From positions 1-12,831 of the forward strand of contig JAIRLQ010000118.1 of assembly GCA_031259345.1 (NCBI GenBank): DNA of 12,831 bases, read 5' to 3'. The translations under genes and the position numbers were made by a program. Shown here in pieces: positions 1 to 5,943 of this stretch. Position 1 is the stretch's first letter, and each line of letters begins with the position of its first letter. Source of the stretch: Treponema sp. (lineage in GTDB: Bacteria > Spirochaetota > Spirochaetia > Treponematales > Breznakiellaceae). The notes beneath the pieces are model-generated. The model was not told where the DNA came from. It saw only the letters and a list, made by a program, of their open reading frames with translations, and did no database searches.

Positions 1-1
1 A

Positions 2-1234
2 TGGGGCCCGGCTTTTGACGGCGAAAGCATGGGCGCCCTTATTGCCGATCCTGAACGCAAAGCGGAAGCCTTTGAAGCGCTAAGGCGCTGGGTTAAAGCA
101 CGGGAAGCCGTGGGTAAAAACGAAAACATTTTTCCCGGCCCGGGAGGCGTGTTGATTAACACAACCGCTGCCGTAAACGGCGGCGCCTTGCTATTCCCCC
201 CTGAAAGGCTTATAAAACGCTGCCTTGAAGCAGAAGGAGAAAGCGCGGTATTGGCCGCGGGCAGTTACTTTCATCCCGATCTTAGCGGGGGAGGTGATAT
301 TGTTTTTTCCGCCTGCGCCATGCTTTACAGGATCTTTTGTGGCGAGCCGCCCTTTACAGGCATTTGTGGCGAAGAACTTAGACAGAATATACGGGAAGGC
401 GTTTTTATTCCCCCCAGGTTTGCCGCCCCGGGGTTGGATGAAGATTTGGCCCGCCTTATACACAGGGCTTTGATGCCGGATAAAAGAGGTGAAAAAAAAG
501 AAGCCCTGCTTCCGGAACTTGAACGCATTTTGGAAGATTCCGGGCGGCCTTTTAACGCCTGGTTTTCTCCCCTTTCGGAAGATGAAAAAGCCAAAATCCT
601 GTTGGAAAAAGACCAGTTAAAAAAAACCAAAGCGTTTTCCGTAAAAACCCGCCGTTTTGCAAAGCGTAATACCGCTATTATTACAGGCTGTGCCGCCGCC
701 CTTCTTGCCCTTTTATTGGGCATTCGGGGTTTTATTAAACATAACGCAAATCTGCCTAATACATTGGGAATGACCCCCAGTGAAGTGGCGGAAATGTATT
801 ACAACGCAATCGGAACTCTGGATCACACGGTTATGGAAGCCTGCGTTACAGACGGGGCGGGAAAAGATGATATTAACTTTGTAACCCATCTTTTTGTCAT
901 TTCTAAAGTCAGACAGGCCTATGAAGCCAAAACAGAGTATGTAATGCCCGCCTCCCGCTGGCTTGCCCAGGGCTCTCCCCTGGAAGGCAATATAGTTATT
1001 GGGGTAACGGATCTAAAACTTGAAGTTATAAAAGATGACGCACAGGAAGCAAAACTTAAGGCCGGCTATTTTTTCTATTTCCCTGCCGAAATGGCAGAGG
1101 CAAAGGAAAATCCGTCCCAAACGGAAGAAGCGCCTTTTTTGGCCCCCAGGAATATTTACACCAGGGATATACTGACTTTGACGTTCCGCAAAGGCAGATG
1201 GCGAATTTCCCATATAGAAAGGACAGGCCGCTAA
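2..1234 (+). CDS. Membrane protein with degenerate protein-kinase-like domain, 5'-truncated
   Basis: The reading frame is open from base 2, so the gene begins upstream of the window; the ATG at 29 is only an internal methionine. The first ~150 visible residues resemble the C-lobe of a Ser/Thr protein kinase: a PPERL stretch, then SGGGDIVFSACAMLYRIFCG followed by EPPF (compare the D-x-W-S-x-G ... LYELLTGxPPF region), and PPRFAAPGLDEDLARLIHRAL, like the last kinase helices. No HRD or DFG catalytic motif is visible, so it looks like a pseudokinase, though the N-lobe lies outside the window. A basic stretch precedes one hydrophobic transmembrane helix (about nt 671-733). The remaining ~165 residues would be extracytoplasmic and match nothing I recognise. 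The stop lies 2 nt before the fumarase start, which suggests co-transcription. The kinase-fold assignment is inference from pattern. Confidence 0.6.
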   Translation, partial: WGPAFDGESMGALIADPERKAEAFEALRRWVKAREAVGKNENIFPGPGGVLINTTAAVNGGALLFPPERLIKRCLEAEGESAVLAAGSYFHPDLSGGGDIVFSACAMLYRIFCGEPPFTGICGEELRQNIREGVFIPPRFAAPGLDEDLARLIHRALMPDKRGEKKEALLPELERILEDSGRPFNAWFSPLSEDEKAKILLEKDQLKKTKAFSVKTRRFAKRNTAIITGCAAALLALLLGIRGFIKHNANLPNTLGMTPSEVAEMYYNAIGTLDHTVMEACVTDGAGKDDINFVTHLFVISKVRQAYEAKTEYVMPASRWLAQGSPLEGNIVIGVTDLKLEVIKDDAQEAKLKAGYFFYFPAEMAEAKENPSQTEEAPFLAPRNIYTRDILTLTFRKGRWRISHIERTGR

Positions 1235-1236
1235 AC

Positions 1237-2928
1237 ATGGATATGTTCTCAATTATAAGGGAGCAATTTAACACAAAAAAATTTCGCCCTGTTCCGGCAG
1301 GAGAAAATAAACCCAAAGTAGTTTCCGGCGGCCTTTTTTTAAGGCGGGAAATTCTTGAAACAGCGGCAGAAGCCGCGTTTAAAGAAATTGCCTTTTATTT
1401 TAGAAAAAGCCATCTTGCTTTGCTTGGCTCAAAATTAAATGATCCTGATTGTTCCAAAAACGATCGCAGTGTATTACGCATCCTGTTAAAAAACGCCATA
1501 AGCGCCGCGAAAGGCAGCCTTGCCCTTTGCCAGGATACCGGCACCGCTATAATATACGGATGGAAAAGTGAAAATATTTTTACCGGAATAGATGACAGTG
1601 AGGCATTTGAAAAAGGAATCCAAAAGGCGTATAAAGATAATTTTTTACGTTTTTCCCAAATTGGCGCCAAATCTTTTTTTGATGAATTTAATACAGGCAA
1701 TAACCTTCCCGCCCAGATACATATTGCGGCAATTCCTCCCGGGGGAGATGACCTTGCGTATCGTTTTCTTTTTATCGCAAAGGGCGGCGGTTCTGCAAAC
1801 AAAACAAGCCTTTTTTCCATGAATAAAGCGCTTTTGGAAGAAAAAGCCTTTGCCGCTTTTCTTGAAGAAAAGATCCGCGCCCTGGGAACCGCCGCCTGCC
1901 CGCCTTACCGCCTGGCTGTGGTTACAGGCGGAGCAAGCCCGGAGCAAAATCTGGAAGTTTTAAAATTGGCTTCCGCCGAAGCGCTGGACGGCGCACCCTG
2001 TTTTGCCGAAGGGGAGGCCGAAGAAGACGCTCGCACAAGGGGCTGGATAAGGCGGGATTCTTACTGGGAACAAAGGATCCTTAAAATGGGCAAAGAGACC
2101 GGTTTGGGCGCTCAATTCGGCGGCTCATGTTTTCTTTTGGACTGCCGTGTACTGCGCCTTCCCCGGCATGCCGCGTCCTGTTTTGTTTCCATTGGAGTTT
2201 CCTGCGCTGCCCATCGCAATATCCTTGGGTACATCAACAAAAACGGGCTTTTTATCGAAGAACTTTGCCGAAAACCCGGCGCGTTTTTGCGTGACCTGGG
2301 CGTTAAAATTGAGGATGAAACCGACAGGCCCGCCGCAAGCGGGGTATTGGACCCTCCGCTAACAATAAAGCTTGATAAGCCTTTAAGCGAAATTTGCCGG
2401 GAACTTTCAGATTTCCGCGCCGGGGACAAGCTGCTTCTTTTCGGGAAGCTTCTTTTAGCCCGGGACGCGGCGCATCTTAAATGGCAGGCGCTTATTGAAG
2501 AAAAAAAGCCCCTGCCCGATTATCTGTTCAAATACCCCATCTATTACGCCGCTCCCGCCGGAACCCCGCCGGGAAAAGCTTCGGGAAGCCTGGGCCCTAC
2601 CACCGCAAACCGCATGGATAGTTATGCCGAAGCCCTTATGTGCCGGGGCGCGTCCCTTGTTACAGTGGCAAAAGGAAACCGCTCCGCCGCCTTTAGGGAA
2701 ACATGCAAAAAATACCGGGGCTTTTACCTGGGAACCGTAGGCGGCGCGGCGGCGCTGCTGGCCGAAGAAAATGTAATTGATTCACAAATAATAGATTATC
2801 CCGAATTGGGCATGGAAGCAGTCAGGCTAATCACCGTTAAAGATCTTCCGGCCTTCATAATTATTGACGACAAGGGCGGGGATTTGTATTCGCCTGAGTT
2901 AGGGCAGCAAACCCCCATCCAGCCATAG
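1237..2928 (+). CDS. Class I (4Fe-4S) fumarate hydratase
   Basis: It interconverts fumarate and malate in the cytoplasm with an oxygen-sensitive 4Fe-4S cluster. Both family domains are present in one 563-residue chain, close to E. coli FumA (548). The three expected cluster cysteines are visible: Cys98 in LCQDTGTA, Cys221 in CPPYRLAVVTGG and Cys315 in RLPRHAASC. The 94-residue gap between the last two equals that in FumA. Other family signatures are FIAKGGGSANKT, GVSCAAHRN, the KASGSLGPTTANRMDSY segment of the C-terminal beta domain, and LPAFIIIDDKGGD near the end. I prefer the ATG at 1237, 2 nt after the upstream stop with AAAGGA at 1218-1223. An in-frame ATG at 1198 would add 13 residues and overlap the kinase-like gene. 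The last 30 bases overlap the convergent nudC gene. The fumA, fumB and fumC symbols do not apply cleanly, so none is given. Confidence 0.93.
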   Translation: MDMFSIIREQFNTKKFRPVPAGENKPKVVSGGLFLRREILETAAEAAFKEIAFYFRKSHLALLGSKLNDPDCSKNDRSVLRILLKNAISAAKGSLALCQDTGTAIIYGWKSENIFTGIDDSEAFEKGIQKAYKDNFLRFSQIGAKSFFDEFNTGNNLPAQIHIAAIPPGGDDLAYRFLFIAKGGGSANKTSLFSMNKALLEEKAFAAFLEEKIRALGTAACPPYRLAVVTGGASPEQNLEVLKLASAEALDGAPCFAEGEAEEDARTRGWIRRDSYWEQRILKMGKETGLGAQFGGSCFLLDCRVLRLPRHAASCFVSIGVSCAAHRNILGYINKNGLFIEELCRKPGAFLRDLGVKIEDETDRPAASGVLDPPLTIKLDKPLSEICRELSDFRAGDKLLLFGKLLLARDAAHLKWQALIEEKKPLPDYLFKYPIYYAAPAGTPPGKASGSLGPTTANRMDSYAEALMCRGASLVTVAKGNRSAAFRETCKKYRGFYLGTVGGAAALLAEENVIDSQIIDYPELGMEAVRLITVKDLPAFIIIDDKGGDLYSPELGQQTPIQP

Positions 2929-3720
2929 CCCGATTAAATAGCGGGATACGGACCCTGTCCCGGGAAGCGGGGGCAAATCATCTTTTTTAAACCAGCGGGC
3001 ATCTTCTATTTCGATGCCGTCGGGTTTTATTTCTCCCGAAGCGTAACGGGCCGCAAAACCCAGCATAAGGGAATTGGGGAAGGGCCAGGGCTGGGATCGC
3101 ACATAACGTATATCTTTTACCTCAATTCCAACTTCTTCCCTGGTTTCCCGGGCTACTGTCCCTTCAAGACTTTCACCTGCCTCGTTAAACCCGGCGATTA
3201 AGCTATAGACGCCGTTTATGAATTTTTTGTTATGGGCCAGCAAAGCTTCACCTTTATCGTTTATGATAATTGTAATAACCGCCGGAGAAATACGGGGAAA
3301 TTCCAGCCGGCCGCAGTTTTTGCATTGCCGGGCAAGGAAGCCCCCCAGGGCATCTTCGTTGGGAGCCCCGCAGCTTCCGCAAAAACGGGAATCCCTTCTC
3401 CATTGGGCAATATGGTATGCCCTTAAAATACGCCCCGCCGCGCCAAAACCATCCACCATAAAACCGCCCGAAATCTGATCAAGAACCTGCCTTACAGGCA
3501 CAGCCTTCCAGCCCAAAGGAATTTCCCCTTCTTCGGGAAGCATCACTACATCCGTTAAACCCGGGGCGTCCAGGGCAGGGATAGAAAAAAACTCGGCCTT
3601 TGGAACTTCCTTAAAAAGATCTTTTGTTTCTTCGGGCTTTAAATCTTCCCCAGCCTGAAACTCCTGGGCATTAAGACGCCCAAGCAGGGCATTCCCTTTA
3701 AAAACATACAATCCCGCCAA
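2899..3720 (-). CDS. nudC: NADH pyrophosphatase / NAD-RNA decapping Nudix hydrolase
   Basis: NudC hydrolyses NAD(H) to NMN(H) and AMP, and in E. coli also removes NAD caps from RNA 5' ends. Residues 1-100 form the variable N-terminal domain. A zinc ribbon follows with Cys114/Cys117 (CGSC) and Cys133/Cys136 (CKNC). A complete Nudix box begins at Gly177 (G-x5-E-x7-REtREEvGI), and the NudC-specific SQPWPFP motif sits at 209-215. The length of 273 aa is normal for the family. The start is TTG at 3718-3720: GGAGGG lies 5 nt upstream (plus-strand 3726-3731), and no ATG or GTG occurs before conserved sequence. The gene is divergent from the 3824 gene, with a promoter and palindrome between them, and its 3' end overlaps the fumarase gene by 30 nt. 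Confidence 0.92.
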   Translation of the reverse strand: MAGLYVFKGNALLGRLNAQEFQAGEDLKPEETKDLFKEVPKAEFFSIPALDAPGLTDVVMLPEEGEIPLGWKAVPVRQVLDQISGGFMVDGFGAAGRILRAYHIAQWRRDSRFCGSCGAPNEDALGGFLARQCKNCGRLEFPRISPAVITIIINDKGEALLAHNKKFINGVYSLIAGFNEAGESLEGTVARETREEVGIEVKDIRYVRSQPWPFPNSLMLGFAARYASGEIKPDGIEIEDARWFKKDDLPPLPGTGSVSRYLIGLWLDGGLLP

Positions 3721-3739
3721 ATAATCCCTCCAAAAAGCT

Positions 3740-3768
3740 TTGAATTTATTATATCAAAATAGTATAAT
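3740..3768 (+). promoter_or_regulatory. Sigma-70-type promoter for the 3824-5138 genes
   Basis: TTGAAT at 3740-3745 and a perfect TATAAT at 3763-3768 are separated by exactly 17 nt. Transcription would start around 3775, inside the palindrome, leaving a leader of about 50 nt with GGAGGTG before the ATG at 3824. The elements are read directly; activity is inferred. Confidence 0.65.
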
Positions 3769-3777
3769 TAGTGTCTG
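3748..3777 (-). promoter_or_regulatory. Possible promoter for nudC
   Basis: On the minus strand a perfect TATAAT (plus-strand 3748-3753) is preceded at 18 nt by CAGACA (plus-strand 3772-3777), which matches only four of six -35 consensus bases. Start of transcription would be near 3741, giving a leader of about 20 nt that carries GGAGG. The -35 element lies inside the palindrome. Weaker than the plus-strand promoter but well placed. Confidence 0.4.
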
Positions 3778-3793
3778 GGCCAGACACTAATTA
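3765..3793. promoter_or_regulatory. Perfect 29-bp palindrome, candidate operator
   Basis: The arms TAATTAGTGTCTGG and CCAGACACTAATTA are exact reverse complements around a single G. The site covers most of the plus-strand -10 box, the predicted plus start point, and the weak -35 of nudC, where a dimeric repressor could control both directions. It has no downstream T-run on either strand and sits between divergent genes, so a terminator role is unlikely. The regulator is not in the window. It could also be a leader hairpin or a dispersed repeat. Confidence 0.6.
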
Positions 3794-3823
3794 GAATAAG
3801 GGCCGCGGAAACGGAGGTGGATT

Positions 3824-4249
3824 ATGGATAAAACACAAAGCGAAAATCGTTACAGCTACCTGGAATCTGTACCCCTTAACGAAATAGCGAAATATAACGA
3901 AAGCCCTCCAAAAAACGGAGTGCCTTTTGCCGGATACCCCCGGCAGCACCCTTCGGAAAAAAATAAAATTATACTGGTCTACGACCCTCTTGGGGCTAAT
4001 CCCGCGATTATGGAATTTAAGCTGGAGGATATACTGTTTGTAGAAGATGTCCATTCCGCTGTTACCGAAGCGGGAGAAGGGGTGCCGTTGGTTAAGCTTT
4101 GGGTACGCCGGGGCGCCCATGGAGTACTAATGGAGCCTTTTGAGGTAGACGAGCCCATCAAAATACTGCAAAAAAACAAAGAATTCCGTGAGGCGTTTTT
4201 TGCCAAACAGCCGCTTTCCAAATTACCCCCCGGAGGGCCGGTAAATTAG
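3824..4249 (+). CDS. Conserved-looking hypothetical protein
   Basis: A soluble 141-residue protein that I do not recognise. It has no signal peptide, membrane helix or cysteine motif. A charged N-terminus (first ~45 residues) precedes a likely mixed alpha/beta core (KIILVYDPLGANPAIMEFKL through VKLWVRRGAHGVLMEPFEV), and the C-terminus is Pro/Gly-rich. The ATG at 3824 is supported by GGAGGTG just upstream. The gene follows the strong promoter with the palindrome. Its stop codon overlaps the proposed AUU start of the next gene, and its last codons (PGGPVN) encode that gene's Shine-Dalgarno, so the two are probably translationally coupled. It is neither AMMECR1 nor Memo, the usual partners of AmrS-type enzymes. 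Confidence 0.8.
   Translation: MDKTQSENRYSYLESVPLNEIAKYNESPPKNGVPFAGYPRQHPSEKNKIILVYDPLGANPAIMEFKLEDILFVEDVHSAVTEAGEGVPLVKLWVRRGAHGVLMEPFEVDEPIKILQKNKEFREAFFAKQPLSKLPPGGPVN
4232..4237 (+). promoter_or_regulatory. Shine-Dalgarno that decides an AUU start
   Basis: GGAGGG lies 7 nt upstream of ATT at 4245-4247. The ATT sits in the 12-nt loop of a possible hairpin with a 6-bp stem, GGCCGG at 4236-4241 and CCGGCC at 4254-4259. No other start codon is suitably spaced. Confidence 0.55.
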
Positions 4250-5138
4250 CGCTCCGGCCAGGGCGGCCCTTTTCTTTACCAAAGAAAACGCCGCTTCGAT
4301 ACGCTGCGGTCTTTGTCCCCACCAATGCTTTTTAAAAGACGGCACAGGGGGATTGTGCCGGGTACGCTTTAATTCCGGCGGCTTTGGCAGCCTGCCTTAT
4401 TACGGTTTTATAAGCGCCCTGGCCCTTGACCCTATAGAAAAAAAGCCCCTCTACCATTTCAGGCCCGGCACACAGATCCTTTCCGCAGGATTTGCGGGCT
4501 GTAATCTTCGCTGCCCGTTTTGCCAGAATTGGCATATTTCCCAAAACACCGATATTCCTGGCCGTTATATAAGCCCTCGGGAACTTATTGCGGCGGCAAA
4601 AAACGAAGCTGTCAGTCAAATCGCCTATACCTATTCCGAACCTTTGGTACATATTGAGTATCTTCTTGACTGCATGAAAGAGGGGCGAAAACAGGGCGTT
4701 GCCAATGTGCTGGTAAGCAATGGCTGTGTTACAAAAGGCGCTGCCGCCGTGATTCTGGAATATACCGATGCCGCCAATATCGATCTTAAATGCTTTTCCG
4801 GCGAAACATATTCCAAAATATTGGGCGGCGATTTGGAAGCCGTTAAATCCTTTATTGTCGCGGCGCACGGAAGGGGCGTTCACCTTGAGCTCACCACCCT
4901 GGTGGTTCCGGGCTTGAATGACAGTCCGGACGAACTTGATGCCTCTGCCGGTTTTATCGCCGGGATTTCACCCGGGATCCCCTGTCATTTATCAGCCTAT
5001 CACCCGGACTGGAAATGGAACGCCCCGCCAACAAGGGCGGACTTTCTGCTCGAAGCCGCAAAACGGGCAGGGCAAAAATTGCGATATGTATATACCGGGA
5101 ATATTGGCGCGGCGCGGAGACCGCAGAATAGAAGCTAA
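4245..5138 (+). CDS. AmmeMemoRadiSam/PflA-type radical SAM enzyme, apparent AUU start
   Basis: A radical SAM protein of the group named after its usual AMMECR1 and Memo partners, related to pyruvate formate-lyase activases; the substrate is unknown. Numbering from the AUU, the characteristic N-terminal cluster RCGLCPHQC (Cys21, 24, 28) and Cys38 in GGLCRVRFN come first. They are followed by DPIEKKPLYHF and the 4Fe-4S/SAM motif Cys86-x3-Cys90-x2-Cys93 in GCNLRCPFCQNW. Later family segments are YTYSEPLVHIEY, NIDLKCFS, LTTLVVPGLND, HLSAYHPDW and LRYVYTGNI. The first TTG in frame (4353) would delete the first three cysteines. From the TAA at 4242 to that TTG there is no ATG, GTG or TTG, so AUU at 4245 is the best start; it overlaps the upstream stop as ATTAG. 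At 297 aa it lacks the C-terminal Cys-rich tail of longer relatives. It ends 8 nt from the convergent zinc-ribbon gene. Product class is firm; the start is inferred. Confidence 0.8.
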   Translation: MSAPARAALFFTKENAASIRCGLCPHQCFLKDGTGGLCRVRFNSGGFGSLPYYGFISALALDPIEKKPLYHFRPGTQILSAGFAGCNLRCPFCQNWHISQNTDIPGRYISPRELIAAAKNEAVSQIAYTYSEPLVHIEYLLDCMKEGRKQGVANVLVSNGCVTKGAAAVILEYTDAANIDLKCFSGETYSKILGGDLEAVKSFIVAAHGRGVHLELTTLVVPGLNDSPDELDASAGFIAGISPGIPCHLSAYHPDWKWNAPPTRADFLLEAAKRAGQKLRYVYTGNIGAARRPQNRS

Positions 5139-5146
5139 AGACGCGC

Positions 5147-5485
5147 TTAAATTAAATGAAACAACAGGGCCCCTGCTACTGCCGCCAGGGCCGCAACGGC
5201 GGTTATATATACCCAAAGGGGAAGATCCCCGACAAGCAATTTGTTTTTTTTGTCTTCTTCGGGCCACGGGATTATTTTTGCGCCTCTGGGGGATGAATGA
5301 CCGCAGACAGGGCAGCCGCCTGAAAAAAGGCCTTCTTCCCCGGTAAAGCCGCAGGCAGGGCAACGGACAGACGCAAAAGCTTTTCCGCATTTGGGGCAGT
5401 TTTTTGCGTTCAGCGGAACTTCAGCGCCGCAGCTTTCACAGAAAAAGCGGGGATCTTTGGTTTTACTCCTCTTGCGGGGGTAGAT
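5147..5485 (-). CDS. Double zinc-ribbon protein with C-terminal membrane anchor, apparent AUC start
   Basis: A 112-residue small protein that standard gene calling would miss. Four Cys pairs form two treble-clef or rubredoxin-like zinc ribbons: Cys16/19 (CESC), Cys30/33 (CPKC), Cys42/45 (CPAC) and Cys58/61 (CPVC). After a charged linker (PWPEEDKKNK), residues ~90-112 form one hydrophobic helix (WVYITAVAALAAVAGALLF) ending just before the stop. It would be anchored with the ribbons probably on the cytoplasmic side. No ATG, GTG or TTG lies between the fmdB stop and the first cysteine; ATC at 5483-5485 is 8 nt after AAGGAG. The frame is the same as fmdB with only TAA between, so readthrough to an FmdB fusion is an alternative. 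Function unknown; it is probably co-transcribed with fmdB. Confidence 0.7.
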   Translation of the reverse strand: MYPRKRSKTKDPRFFCESCGAEVPLNAKNCPKCGKAFASVRCPACGFTGEEGLFSGGCPVCGHSSPRGAKIIPWPEEDKKNKLLVGDLPLWVYITAVAALAAVAGALLFHLI

Positions 5486-5493
5486 ATTTTTGA

Positions 5494-5499
5494 CTCCTT
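5494..5499 (-). promoter_or_regulatory. Shine-Dalgarno that decides an AUC start
   Basis: On the minus strand AAGGAG overlaps the fmdB TAA and lies 8 nt upstream of ATC at 5485-5483. This is ideal spacing, with no conventional start codon nearby in the zinc-ribbon frame. Confidence 0.5.
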
Positions 5500-5830
5500 A
5501 AACAGCCTTTGAAACTTCTCCGGAAGCTGACGGACAGTTCCCCGAAGCGGCGGCAGGGCAGCCCCCACAGGCGGAGGCATCGCCTTTCGCTGCGGCGTCT
5601 GGTTTTGCCGAAGCAGCTCCCGCTGACGGAGCTGGGGCCGGTTTGCTGCCGCCCTTTTTATCTGTAACATAAAAGCCCGGGCCCTTAAATATTACGCCCG
5701 AACCCCCGTTAATAAGGCGGCGAATTTCTTTACCGCACGTGGGACAATTCTTAAGCGGATCTTCCTTCATACTCTGAAATATTTCAAAAGTATGCCCGCA
5801 GCTTTTACATTCATATTCGTAGGTCGGCAT
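5498..5830 (-). CDS. FmdB-family zinc-ribbon protein
   Basis: A 110-residue member of the FmdB/CxxC regulatory-type zinc-ribbon family. It begins with the typical MPTYEYECKSCGHTFE and carries Cys8/Cys11 and Cys29/Cys32 (CPTC), then GGSGVIFKGPGFYVTD, which is highly typical of the family. The C-terminal ~45 residues are Ala/Pro/Gly-rich with CGGC and one more Cys and look disordered. The ATG at 5828-5830 fits the family N-terminus and has GGAAG upstream; an in-frame codon further upstream would only add a non-conserved extension. Members are widespread and often near envelope or stress genes, but the biochemical role is not established. The next gene downstream begins within 15 nt. Confidence 0.9.
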   Translation of the reverse strand: MPTYEYECKSCGHTFEIFQSMKEDPLKNCPTCGKEIRRLINGGSGVIFKGPGFYVTDKKGGSKPAPAPSAGAASAKPDAAAKGDASACGGCPAAASGNCPSASGEVSKAV

Positions 5831-5843
5831 TTTTACTTCCTTA

Positions 5844-5872
5844 ATTAAAATTGATAAATGAGGCTGTTTCAA
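5844..5872 (-). promoter_or_regulatory. Possible fmdB promoter overlapping a hairpin
   Basis: TTGAAA (plus-strand 5867-5872) and TTTAAT (plus-strand 5844-5849) are spaced by 17 nt on the minus strand. The -35 lies within the stem of the 5859-5897 hairpin. A start near 5837 would give a leader of only about 7 nt, which makes the call uncertain. Confidence 0.3.
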
Positions 5873-5897
5873 AACTTGAGGTTTTGAAACAGCCTCA
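5859..5897. terminator. 17-bp perfect stem-loop, probable terminator or dispersed repeat
   Basis: The arms TGAGGCTGTTTCAAAAC and GTTTTGAAACAGCCTCA are exact reverse complements around the 5-nt loop TTGAG. The element follows the stop of the minus-strand lipoprotein gene by about 46 nt and precedes fmdB. On the minus strand it is followed by TTTATCAATTTT, a broken T-rich tract, so intrinsic termination is plausible though not classic. The stem is longer than most terminators, which fits a dispersed palindromic repeat. Confidence 0.5.
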
Positions 5898-5943
5898 AAT
5901 ACTTGCTCCCCGCATAAGAGCCGGGATCACTGTTGGATTTCTC

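Noticed and set aside
1198..1236. Upstream ATG as fumarase start
   Set aside because: It would overlap the previous gene by 37 nt, has no well-spaced Shine-Dalgarno and adds 13 residues that look like antisense-type filler.
3765..3793. Intrinsic terminator or MITE
   Set aside because: It sits between divergent genes with no T-run on either side and no visible target-site duplication or second inverted end.
4270..4288. Hairpin TTTTCTTT-ACC-AAAGAAAA as a terminator after the 3824 gene
   Set aside because: It is a weak A-U stem without a following T-run and lies within the coding part of the radical SAM gene's conserved N-terminus.
4918..5390. Overlapping frames on both strands around the amrS end and the zinc-ribbon gene
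   Set aside because: The products are Arg/Pro-rich shadows; the zinc-ribbon frame with four CxxC pairs explains the minus strand better.
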